Shown: positions 7,185 through 13,580 of the stretch, piece after piece
Layout: every line of letters begins with the position of its first letter
Numbering within the stretch: position 1 is the first letter of the stretch
Assembly (NCBI GenBank): GCA_001871075.1
Contig: MNUP01000111.1
Location: forward strand, 1-20,630
Direction: 5' to 3'
Source: Candidatus Desantisbacteria bacterium CG1_02_49_89
GTDB taxonomy: Bacteria; Desantisbacteria; UBA1551
DNA: 20,630 bases
The notes under the pieces: model-generated
The model's input: the letters and a program-made list of their open reading frames with translations, nothing else
The model's database searches: none
Told to the model about the DNA's origin: nothing
Program-made: the position numbers and the translations under genes

Positions 7185-7913
7185 ATGATAAAAATCCAGA
7201 ACCTGTATAAAAAATTCGGCGGGCATGAAGTGCTCAGCGGCCTTGACCTGGAGGTAAAATCCGGGGAGCTGATGGTAATAATCGGGCCAAGCGGCTGCGG
7301 CAAGAGCGTGCTGCTGAAACACATAATAGGCCTGGTCAGCCCGGATTCTGGCGCGATCTTTATCGACGGCATCGATATAACGAACCTCAGCGAAGCGAAG
7401 CTGAAAAAAATAAGGTTCTTGTTCGGCATGGTGTTCCAGGGCGGGGCTCTTTTTGATTCGCTTACGGTTGAGGAAAACGTCGCGTTCGGCCTGAGGCTGC
7501 ACACGGATAAAAGCGAAGAGGAGATCAGGCGGATAGTAAAGGAAAAACTGGGGCTTGTAGGGCTTGAGAACATAGAAGACCGCAGGATAGACGAACTTTC
7601 CGGTGGGATGAGGAAGAGGGTTGCCCTTGCCCGCGCCATTGTAATGAACCCCAGGATAATTCTTTATGACGAACCTACTACGGGCGTGGACGTGGCAATG
7701 ATAGACAACGTCAACCGCCTGATCAGGGATCTGCAGGACAGGCTTAAGGTCACCTCGGTCGTGGTAACGCATGACCTTGAAAATGCGTATAAGGTTGCGG
7801 ACAGGATAGCGGTTTTTCACTCCGGCAGGATCGCGCGGATAGAAACAGTCGAGAAAATGAGGGAAATGGAAGAAGAAATATTGCAAAAATACATGGGGAA
7901 ATCGGCTTTATGA
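7185..7913 (+). CDS. mlaF: MlaF-family ABC transporter ATPase
   Basis: This 242-residue ATP-binding subunit powers MlaE. Visible motifs are Walker A GPSGCGKS (34-41), Q-loop Gln85, signature LSGGM (138-142), Walker B IILYDE (158-163) and the switch histidine of VTHD (His196). DEPTTGVD is typical of the MlaF/Mkl branch. ATG 7185 lies 8 nt after the mlaE stop and lacks a good ribosome site. A GTG at 7173, overlapping that stop as GTGA, would add VIFE and is an alternative; either way translation is probably coupled to mlaE. Earlier in-frame starts inside mlaE encode a sequence unrelated to the family. Confidence 0.93.
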   Translation: MIKIQNLYKKFGGHEVLSGLDLEVKSGELMVIIGPSGCGKSVLLKHIIGLVSPDSGAIFIDGIDITNLSEAKLKKIRFLFGMVFQGGALFDSLTVEENVAFGLRLHTDKSEEEIRRIVKEKLGLVGLENIEDRRIDELSGGMRKRVALARAIVMNPRIILYDEPTTGVDVAMIDNVNRLIRDLQDRLKVTSVVVTHDLENAYKVADRIAVFHSGRIARIETVEKMREMEEEILQKYMGKSAL

Positions 7914-7921
7914 GGTGAGAT

Positions 7922-8782
7922 ATGAAGGATAAAAATCCTGAACTGAAAGCAGGCATACTGATATTCGCGGGCATCGCGGTTCTTTTCACGTTCACGTTCA
8001 TGATCGGCAGGTTCAATTTTTTCAAGAAGGGCTTCGAGATAAAAGCGAAGTTCAACTTCGTGGAAGGAGTTGAGGTCGGTTCACCGGTCAGGTACAGCGG
8101 AGTTAAAGTGGGAGCTGTCACAGCCATTCAGATAGACCCGGATAATCTTGTCTGCCTTTCGATCTGGTTCCAGGATGGCGCCAGGGTCAAGGACGATTCA
8201 AAGTTCTACATAAACACGCTGGGTTTCATGGGAGAGAAATATATCGAGATAGACCCCGGTGTTTCAACCGCATACCTTAAGAAAGGATCTGTGGTCATGG
8301 GTGAACAGTCAAGGCGCCTGGAAGAGCTGATAAGGCAGGGCACTGAGATAGCTTCTGACGCCGGCAGTATAGTTTCATCTATCAGGGGAGTAACGGATAA
8401 GTTGTCCCTGGATCAGCTGGAGGCAGCCATAGCAGACCTAAAGTCGATCATGGCGGAGCTGAACGCAAGCGGTACAAAGATACTAAGCAACCTGAAGAAG
8501 ACCACCGGGGACCTGAACGACATTACGTCCTCAAAAAAAGAGGACGTTCAGATAGCTATTTCAAAACTGAAGGAATCATCGATAAAACTGGATAAGAGCA
8601 TCACAACTCTGAGCGTTATTTTGGACAGGATAGAAAAGGGAGAAGGCACGGTAGGGGTCCTGGTCAGCGACAAGAAGGTGGCTGAAGATTTCAAGGAAAT
8701 AGTGACGAACCTTAAGGCGTTCAGCAAGGATATAAAGGACAACCCCCAGTGGCTTTTGATGGGCAAGCCGGGCAAGAAATAG
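7922..8782 (+). CDS. mlaD: MlaD-family MCE lipid-binding protein
   Basis: This 286-residue periplasmic protein is anchored by one N-terminal helix (about 9-28). A single MCE domain spans about 38-115 (FNFVEGVEVGSPVRYSGVKVG, then FMGEKYIEI), which in this family forms hexameric rings that carry lipids to or from MlaFE. The C-terminal half (about 145-270) is a long helical, coiled-coil-like region with GEGTVGVLV (240-248), longer than in E. coli MlaD (183 residues) and more like LetB/Mce relatives. ATG 7922 has GAGGTGAGA just upstream and lies 8 nt after mlaF. No mlaB or mlaC homologue follows. Confidence 0.92.
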   Translation: MKDKNPELKAGILIFAGIAVLFTFTFMIGRFNFFKKGFEIKAKFNFVEGVEVGSPVRYSGVKVGAVTAIQIDPDNLVCLSIWFQDGARVKDDSKFYINTLGFMGEKYIEIDPGVSTAYLKKGSVVMGEQSRRLEELIRQGTEIASDAGSIVSSIRGVTDKLSLDQLEAAIADLKSIMAELNASGTKILSNLKKTTGDLNDITSSKKEDVQIAISKLKESSIKLDKSITTLSVILDRIEKGEGTVGVLVSDKKVAEDFKEIVTNLKAFSKDIKDNPQWLLMGKPGKK

Positions 8783-8787
8783 TAACA

Positions 8788-8821
8788 GTTGAAGGTTAAA
8801 AGTTGAAGGTTAAAAGTTAAA
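8788..8821 (+). repeat. heptad tandem array GTTGAAG/GTTAAAA
   Basis: GTTGAAG and GTTAAAA alternate twice (8788-8815), giving a perfect 14-nt duplication, then GTTAAA follows. It begins 5 nt after the mlaD stop. Confidence 0.85.
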
Positions 8822-8850
8822 TCTGTGGTAATCCGTGTAAATCTGTGGTT
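8821..8850. repeat. decamer tandem array ATCTGTGGTA
   Basis: Three 10-nt units occur in register: ATCTGTGGTA, ATCCGTGTAA, ATCTGTGGTT. The same family occurs in reverse orientation after coaBC at 10124-10155, so the two copies bracket that gene as inverted repeats. Confidence 0.82.
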
Positions 8851-8863
8851 AAAAGAGATTAAT

Positions 8864-10066
8864 ATGCTGAAGGGGAAGGAAATAATTCTGGGCGTAACCG
8901 GAAGCATTGCCTGCTACAAGGCAGTGGAGGTAGTCAGCCGCCTGAGGAAGCTGGGCGCGAACGTCAATGTCGTTATGACAGACAGCGCTAAGCAGTTTGT
9001 CGCTCCCCTGACGTTCCAAACCATATCCTGCAACCCGGTCCATACAGGCGTCTTCGATATAAAAGAGTATAATATAGAACATGTTTCCCTTGCAAAAAAA
9101 GCGGAGCTTATTGTCATTGCGCCGGCAACTGCCAATGTCATTTCAAAGATGGCTTCAGGGATCGCTGACGACCTGCTGACCGCGACCGTGCTTGCGGCGC
9201 GCTCAAAAATACTCGTAGTTCCGGCAATGAACGAAGGCATGTTCAGGAACCCCATCCTGCAGGAAAATATCAGGAAACTGCGCAGGCACGGATTCCTTTT
9301 CGCCGGACCTTCTAAAGGCGGTCTTGCGTGCGGCGAGGAAGGCGAGGGGCGGATGATAGAGCCTTCTGAAATAGTCGATGAAGTCGTAAAGCTTATAGGC
9401 GCCAGGCAGGACCTGAAAGGCAAAAAAGTTATCGTTACGGCAGGGCCCACAAGGGAATTCATAGATCCGGTAAGGTTTATTTCGAATCCTTCCAGCGGGA
9501 AGATGGGTTTTGCGCTTGCAGAAGAGGCAAGAGACCGGGGGGCAGAAGTCGTGCTCATATCAGGTCCCGTAGGTATCAAAGCCCCGCAGGGCGTCAGGTA
9601 TATCCCGGTCACGTCTGCAGAACAAATGAGAAATGCAGTAAACAATGCCTTTAATGTCTGCAATGCCGTCATAATGTCTGCGGCGGTTTCAGACTGGGAA
9701 TCTTCAGGCTGTGCAGCGGACAAAATAAAGGCGCGTGAAGGACCTTTGGAGCTGAAACTCAATAGAACGCCTGATATAATTGCGGGGCTGGGCAGGAAAA
9801 AAGGCAAAAGGGTGCTTGTAGGTTTCGCCCTTGAAACAAACGGGCTTATAAAAAACGCCAAGATCAAACTGAAGGAAAAGAACCTTGATCTGGTTGTTGC
9901 CAACAGGGCAAGCAACGGTTACCCGTTCGGCAGCGATACCAACAGGGTTGTGATCATCGAGCGCAGCGGCAAAACCACGGAACTGCCTGAGCTGCCCAAG
10001 TCCGAAATCGCCAGGAAGATAATAGATAAGATCGTGAACATATTTACCACGAAAGTACGAAATTAA
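8864..10066 (+). CDS. coaBC: CoaBC: phosphopantothenoylcysteine synthetase/decarboxylase
   Basis: This 400-residue bifunctional CoA enzyme joins cysteine to 4'-phosphopantothenate (CTP-dependent) and then decarboxylates the product to 4'-phosphopantetheine. The N-terminal flavoprotein CoaC domain (1-180) shows TGSIACYKA (12-20), active-site His73 in EHVSLA, PAMN (120-123) and catalytic Cys156 in LACGEEGEGRM. The CoaB domain (187-400) shows TAGPTREFIDPVRFISN (192-208), SSGKMG (210-215), the AADKIK lysines (287, 289) and VVANRAS. Its length is normal. ATG 8864 is used; an in-frame GTG at 8825 would translate the decamer repeat and is rejected. The ribosome site is weak (AAGAGA). coaD lies downstream beyond a tRNA gene. 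Confidence 0.95.
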   Translation: MLKGKEIILGVTGSIACYKAVEVVSRLRKLGANVNVVMTDSAKQFVAPLTFQTISCNPVHTGVFDIKEYNIEHVSLAKKAELIVIAPATANVISKMASGIADDLLTATVLAARSKILVVPAMNEGMFRNPILQENIRKLRRHGFLFAGPSKGGLACGEEGEGRMIEPSEIVDEVVKLIGARQDLKGKKVIVTAGPTREFIDPVRFISNPSSGKMGFALAEEARDRGAEVVLISGPVGIKAPQGVRYIPVTSAEQMRNAVNNAFNVCNAVIMSAAVSDWESSGCAADKIKAREGPLELKLNRTPDIIAGLGRKKGKRVLVGFALETNGLIKNAKIKLKEKNLDLVVANRASNGYPFGSDTNRVVIIERSGKTTELPELPKSEIARKIIDKIVNIFTTKVRN

Positions 10067-10352
10067 CCACAGAGAGCACAGAGAAATTTTCTACTTTTGC
10101 AAATAACTAACAACTGCTTTTTAACCACGGATTAACACAGATTATCACGGATTTTAATTTTATAAACTATGTAAACTCTATAAACTTTGTAAACTTGTAA
10201 ACTACGTTTATAGCGATAAGCCATAAACGATATGCGATAAGCGATTTGTAAGTGCGGGGGTATAAGAACCTTCCCGATTAGCATCGGGAAGAACCTTGTT
10301 GCTTGATAATTAAACGTCGGTGGCGTGCCGCAATATGTCCGGGTGCGAGAAT
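10067..10352. repeat. 286-nt spacer composed of five short-word arrays and a hairpin
   Basis: No gene is visible. In order it holds: a nonamer-like pair (CACAGAGAG, CACAGAGAA) at 10070-10087; decamers ACCACGGATT, AACACAGATT, ATCACGGATT at 10124-10153; TAAACT five times at 9, 9, 9 and 8-nt spacing (10163-10203); heptads GATAAGC, CATAAAC, GATATGC, GATAAGC, GATTTGT at 10215-10249; and a hairpin flanked by direct repeats at 10264-10297. From 10298 to 10352, just upstream of the tRNA, no convincing promoter was found. Confidence 0.8.
10264..10297. mobile_element. mini-hairpin CCCGAT-TAGC-ATCGGG flanked by 9-bp direct repeats
   Basis: The 16-nt hairpin CCCGATTAGCATCGGG (10273-10288) is bounded by AAGAACCTT on both sides (10264-10272 and 10289-10297). 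The same stem occurs at 5227-5243 and 10455-10471 with loops of five. The direct repeats look like a target-site duplication, though a tandem-copy origin is possible. Confidence 0.55.
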
Positions 10353-10425
10353 GGGGGTATAGCTCAGCTGGTAGAGCGATTCGTTCGCAACGAATAGGTC
10401 AGCGGTTCGAATCCGCTTACCTCCA
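10353..10425 (+). tRNA. tRNA-Ala (anticodon CGC)
   Basis: The 73-nt sequence folds as a complete cloverleaf. The acceptor stem is GGGGGTA / TACCTCC and contains the G3-U70 pair, which is the identity element for alanine. The D stem is GCTC/GAGC with loop AGCTGGTA. The anticodon stem is ATTCG/CGAAT with loop TTCGCAA, so CGC (10386-10388) reads GCG. The T arm is AGCGG-TTCGAAT-CCGCT. The discriminator is A; the CCA end is not encoded. Confidence 0.95.
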
Positions 10426-10473
10426 ATTTTTTCGCTTTGCGAAAAAATTAGAGTCCCGATGCAACATCGGGAC
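10425..10473 (+). terminator. two hairpins directly after the tRNA, possible terminator
   Basis: An 11-bp perfect stem joins AATTTTTTCGC (10425-10435) and GCGAAAAAATT (10439-10449), using the tRNA discriminator base. A second stem, GTCCCGATG / CATCGGGAC with a CAA loop (10453-10473), follows. The T6 lies in the first arm and not after the stem, so classical termination is uncertain; 3' tRNA processing or the inverted-strand sense is equally possible. The second stem belongs to the CCCGAT...ATCGGG family. Confidence 0.45.
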
Positions 10474-10512
10474 GGTCCATTGCTCAATTTTCTGTATCTA
10501 AAAGAGGTATCT

Positions 10513-11010
10513 ATGAAACGCGTAGCTGTTTATCCGGGGGCGTTTGACCCGCCCACCTACGGGCACCTGGACGTGATCAAAAGAGCCCGGCACCTTTTTG
10601 ACAGAGTCGTGGTGGCTGTGCTGGAAAATCCCGGCAAGCGCTGCCTTTTCAGTGTTGATGAGCGCATGAAAGCCCTCGGGGAGATCACAAAGGGCATGAA
10701 GGGCGTGGAGATAAGCAGGTTCAAGGGACTTCTGGTAAACTATGTGAAGATGAGAAATGCATGCGCCGTCGTAAGGGGATTGCGGGCAGTGTCAGATTAC
10801 GAATACGAGCTGCAGATGGCGCAGATGAACCGGGAGCTAAGCACCAGGATCGAAACAGTGTTTTTAATGACCAGCACTCCTTATTCCTATCTTAGTTCAA
10901 GTATTGTCAAGGAGATAGCGGGGTTTGGCGGAGACGTGAGCAAGTTCGTCCCTCCCGCAGTGGAGCGCATGCTCAAGAAGAAATATGCTGTCGGCAAGAG
11001 CCGTCTCTGA
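10513..11010 (+). CDS. coaD: CoaD: phosphopantetheine adenylyltransferase
   Basis: This 165-residue enzyme transfers AMP from ATP to 4'-phosphopantetheine, the penultimate step of CoA synthesis. Nucleotidyltransferase motifs are PGAFDPPTYGHLD (8-20, with the TxGH histidine at 18), RGLRAVSDYEYELQMAQMN (89-107) and SSSIVKE (128-134). Its length is the family norm. ATG 10513 follows AGAGG (10503-10507). An in-frame ATG at 10459 falls inside a hairpin repeat and would add an unrelated 18-residue leader, so it is rejected. With coaBC it places most of CoA synthesis from phosphopantothenate in one region. Confidence 0.95.
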   Translation: MKRVAVYPGAFDPPTYGHLDVIKRARHLFDRVVVAVLENPGKRCLFSVDERMKALGEITKGMKGVEISRFKGLLVNYVKMRNACAVVRGLRAVSDYEYELQMAQMNRELSTRIETVFLMTSTPYSYLSSSIVKEIAGFGGDVSKFVPPAVERMLKKKYAVGKSRL

Positions 11011-11014
11011 TTTA

Positions 11015-11042
11015 ATTATGAATTATGAGTTATGAATTATGA
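11015..11042. repeat. heptad tandem array ATTATGA
   Basis: Four units occur in register (ATTATGA, ATTATGA, GTTATGA, ATTATGA), starting 4 nt after the coaD stop and followed by TTGAAGG. Confidence 0.82.
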
Positions 11043-11066
11043 TTGAAGGAAATTGAAATAGTTTTT

Positions 11067-11099
11067 ATCCGCAGCCATCCGTTAAAATCCGCTTAATCG
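11067..11099. repeat. decamer-like array ATCCG
   Basis: ATCCGCAGCC, ATCCGTTAAA and ATCCGCTTA follow each other at 10-nt spacing, then ATCG. The array lies between coaD and secD, 20 nt ahead of the secD start. Confidence 0.6.
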
Positions 11100-11119
11100 T
11101 ATTAATTGGAAGGAGAAAA

Positions 11120-12412
11120 ATGAGAAGAAACCAGTGGAGGATCATACTGATAGTCGGAGTCGTGGCGGTTTCGGTGTGGGCTATATACCCGCCGCAGGAA
11201 AAAATACACCTGGGCCTTGACCTTCTGGGAGGAATGCACCTGATCCTTGAAGTGGACACTTCAAAGCTTCAGGAGGGCGTTACAGCCTACGAAGCGGTTG
11301 ACCGGGCTCTTATGGTCATAAGGAACCGCATAGACCAGTTCGGAGTAGTGGACCCGCTCGTGCAAAGGCAGGGGGACAACTGGATAGTAGTCCAGCTGCC
11401 AGGGGTCAAGGACCCACAGAGAGCGCTGGACATAATAGGGAAAACCGCGCTTCTTGAATTCAAGCTGCTGGATGAAGAGGGAGACCTTGATTCGGCTCTC
11501 AAGAACCCGGAGGGCATGCCTGAGGAAGATGAGGTGCTTTACGACAGGGAAGGCAAGGCGTTCCTGATCAAGAAAGAGACGCTCCTCACAGGCGCGGCGC
11601 TTTCGCAGGCAAGGGTGGAGCTTGAGGAGTTCGGGCGCCCGTCAATAGGATTTGAGATGAACCCGGACGGAGCCAAGAAATTCGCGCGCATAACAAGAAG
11701 GAACGTGGGAAAATTCCTTGCCATCATTCTGGACGGCAAGATCTATTCCGCTCCCAGGATAAGCGAGGAGATCTCGGGCGGCAAGGGAAAGATAACCGGC
11801 AGTTTCAATATAGAGACAGCAAACGACCTTGCTATAGTGCTGAAGGCAGGCGCGCTTCCCGCGCCGGTGCAGATAATAGAAAAGAGGGTCGTAGGGCCTT
11901 CTCTCGGAGAGGATTCTATACGCAAGGGCTTATTCGCGTCAGCCTTAGGCCTGTTGCTTACAATGGCTTTTGTCGTTTTTTATTACAAGCTTTCCGGACT
12001 TGTCGCGGATTTCGCGCTTGCCCTGAACCTTGTGATACTTCTCGGAGCAATGGCGGGTTTCAAGGCAACGCTGACTTTACCAGGTATCGCCGGAATGATA
12101 CTCAGTGTAGCGATGGCAGTGGACGCGAACGTCCTGATATTCGAAAGGATAAAAGAGGAGATCGCCGCAGGCAAGAGCCCTTACCCGTCCATAGCCGCGG
12201 GGTATAAGAGGGCATTCCCGGCAATATTAGATTCCAACCTGACCACGCTCATAGCGGCCGCGCTTCTTTTCCAGTTCGGGACCGGACCCGTAAAAGGTTT
12301 CGCGGTAACGCTGACCCTGGGTATTTTGATCAGCATGTTCACGGCAATAATTGTCACCCGTGTCATTTTTGATGAGAGCGTCCCGAGGGACGCAGAAAGG
12401 CTCAGCATTTAA
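11120..12412 (+). CDS. secD: SecD protein-export membrane subunit
   Basis: This 430-residue subunit of the SecDF complex uses the proton gradient to help pull proteins through SecYEG. TM1 lies at about 8-23, a periplasmic region at about 24-268 begins with GLDLLGGMHLILEV (32-45), and five helices follow at about 271-288, 293-310, 318-337, 370-387 and 393-415. The SecD hallmark AVDANVLIFERIKEE is at 333-347. It is shorter than E. coli SecD (615), as is usual outside Proteobacteria. ATG 11120 has GGAAGGAG (11108-11115) upstream. secF follows after a 76-nt spacer. Confidence 0.95.
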   Translation: MRRNQWRIILIVGVVAVSVWAIYPPQEKIHLGLDLLGGMHLILEVDTSKLQEGVTAYEAVDRALMVIRNRIDQFGVVDPLVQRQGDNWIVVQLPGVKDPQRALDIIGKTALLEFKLLDEEGDLDSALKNPEGMPEEDEVLYDREGKAFLIKKETLLTGAALSQARVELEEFGRPSIGFEMNPDGAKKFARITRRNVGKFLAIILDGKIYSAPRISEEISGGKGKITGSFNIETANDLAIVLKAGALPAPVQIIEKRVVGPSLGEDSIRKGLFASALGLLLTMAFVVFYYKLSGLVADFALALNLVILLGAMAGFKATLTLPGIAGMILSVAMAVDANVLIFERIKEEIAAGKSPYPSIAAGYKRAFPAILDSNLTTLIAAALLFQFGTGPVKGFAVTLTLGILISMFTAIIVTRVIFDESVPRDAERLSI

Positions 12413-12416
12413 AGAC

Positions 12417-12468
12417 AGTTGTCAGTTGCGAGTTTAACTGACAACTCACAACAGATAACTCACAACTT
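12417..12468. repeat. opposed heptad arrays forming a hairpin between secD and secF
   Basis: GTTGTCA, GTTGCGA, GTTTAAC (12418-12438) meet ACAACTC, ACAACAG, ATAACTC, ACAACTT (12441-12468) in the opposite sense. AGTTGTCAGTT (12417-12427) and AACTGACAACT (12436-12446) are perfect 11-bp complements with an 8-nt loop. No T-run follows, so it probably does not terminate; it could tune secD/secF ratio or mRNA stability. Confidence 0.78.
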
Positions 12469-12488
12469 GCACTTAAACAGGGGGAGAA

Positions 12489-13499
12489 ATGGAATTTTTC
12501 AAGAACACAAAATTTGATTTCATAGGGAAAAGAAAAATAGCTTACACCGTGTCGATAGTGCTTGCGGTCATCGGTTTAGTTTCGATAATATCAAAAGGCG
12601 GGTTGAACCTGAGCATTGATTTCGTAGGCGGGACCCTTATCCAGATGAAGTTTGAGCCGATGCCTGGTATGGAAGAAATACGCAAGGTGCTTGCGGACAA
12701 CGGCCTGAAAGGCGCGCAGCTGCAGCATTTCCCTAAAGAGAGCGAGATAATCATCAGGGTCAAAAAAGGCGAGCAGATCACGGAGGAAGTAAGCCCTGAC
12801 ACAGCCGCGCAGGCTTCCGGAGAAACGCAGTCCTACGGTGAAACCCGGTCGCTGGCAGCTTTTTCTGAAACCGCTGCCGCGTCTCCCAGGATGGGCAGTG
12901 TCGAGAAGAAGTTTAATGATATGTTCAGCGCGGCATTCCCCGGCGCCAAGATAGGCATAATCAGGGCTGAAATGGTGGGGCCGAGTGTCGGAAAAAAACT
13001 GCTAAGCCAGGCGGTATGGGCTCTGTTCTGGGGTATGATAGGTATCATGATCTATGTGGGCTGGAGGTTTGAATTTAAATATTCGGCTCCGGCCGTGCTG
13101 GCTCTTTTGCACGATGTTTTCATAGTCACAGGCCTTCTGACCCTTTTCAACATGGAAATAGACATGACAATAATAGCGGCGCTGCTTACCATAGTCGGTT
13201 ATTCCATAAACGACACCATTGTTGTTTACGACCGCATAAGGGAGAAGGTGAAGATGTACGCGAGGGACGAGATAGGCAAGGTGATGAACGTGGCGATAAA
13301 CGACACGCTGGGCAGGACGTTTATCACCGGGCTCACGACGATCATTGTGCTGCTCTGCATTTTCTTTTTTGGGGGCGAAGTGATACACAGTTTCGCGTTC
13401 TCGCTGCTGCTGGGTGTCGTCATAGGGACTTATTCCTCCATATTTGTGGCAAGCCCGCTTGTATACGAATGGGATAAAAGGTACAGGAAAGCAAGATAA
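12489..13499 (+). CDS. secF: SecF protein-export membrane subunit
   Basis: This 336-residue partner of SecD has TM1 at about 18-35 and SIDFVGGT (42-49) opening the periplasmic domain. Helices at about 173-192, 199-219, 226-245, 276-293 and 299-322 include the SecF signature GYSINDTIVVYDRIRE (237-252). VGPSVGKKL (163-171) precedes TM2. Residues 100-136 form a Ser/Ala/Glu/Thr-rich, low-complexity insertion in the periplasmic domain that typical SecF proteins lack. ATG 12489 is preceded by GGGGGAG (12480-12486). Confidence 0.94.
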   Translation: MEFFKNTKFDFIGKRKIAYTVSIVLAVIGLVSIISKGGLNLSIDFVGGTLIQMKFEPMPGMEEIRKVLADNGLKGAQLQHFPKESEIIIRVKKGEQITEEVSPDTAAQASGETQSYGETRSLAAFSETAAASPRMGSVEKKFNDMFSAAFPGAKIGIIRAEMVGPSVGKKLLSQAVWALFWGMIGIMIYVGWRFEFKYSAPAVLALLHDVFIVTGLLTLFNMEIDMTIIAALLTIVGYSINDTIVVYDRIREKVKMYARDEIGKVMNVAINDTLGRTFITGLTTIIVLLCIFFFGGEVIHSFAFSLLLGVVIGTYSSIFVASPLVYEWDKRYRKAR

Positions 13500-13503
13500 A
13501 ACA

Positions 13504-13535
13504 GTGTCAGCGTATCAACGTGTCAACGTGTCAAA
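13504..13535. repeat. octamer tandem array GTGTCAAC (secF-recJ spacer)
   Basis: Four 8-nt units occur: GTGTCAGC, GTATCAAC, GTGTCAAC, GTGTCAAA. The array starts 4 nt after the secF stop. The same word family begins at the same place after clpP (16018). Confidence 0.85.
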
Positions 13536-13580
13536 CTGAAATACCATTGAAAATAAAAAAAATGATAGAAGGGAAAAAAT

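Noticed and set aside
8783-8863. Riboswitch or leader upstream of coaBC
   Set aside because: The 81-nt gap is fully accounted for by heptad and decamer arrays; no conserved riboswitch core is visible.
10256-10264. GGGGGTATA, identical to the first nine bases of the tRNA 97 nt downstream
   Set aside because: The match stops after nine bases and no tRNA fold follows; chance or a trace of duplication cannot be told apart.
10067-10352. CRISPR array
   Set aside because: Repeats are 7-10 nt, contiguous, degenerate and without unique spacers; no cas gene is near.
10278-10487. Open frame on the minus strand of 69 residues over the tRNA
   Set aside because: It is the antisense of tRNA-Ala and of flanking hairpins; its GGKRIRTADLF...YQLSYTPI look is that of a well-known class of false proteins predicted opposite tRNA genes.
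10459-10512. Upstream in-frame ATG for coaD
   Set aside because: It lies within a hairpin repeat without ribosome site, and CoaD proteins start at the MKRVAVYPG equivalent.
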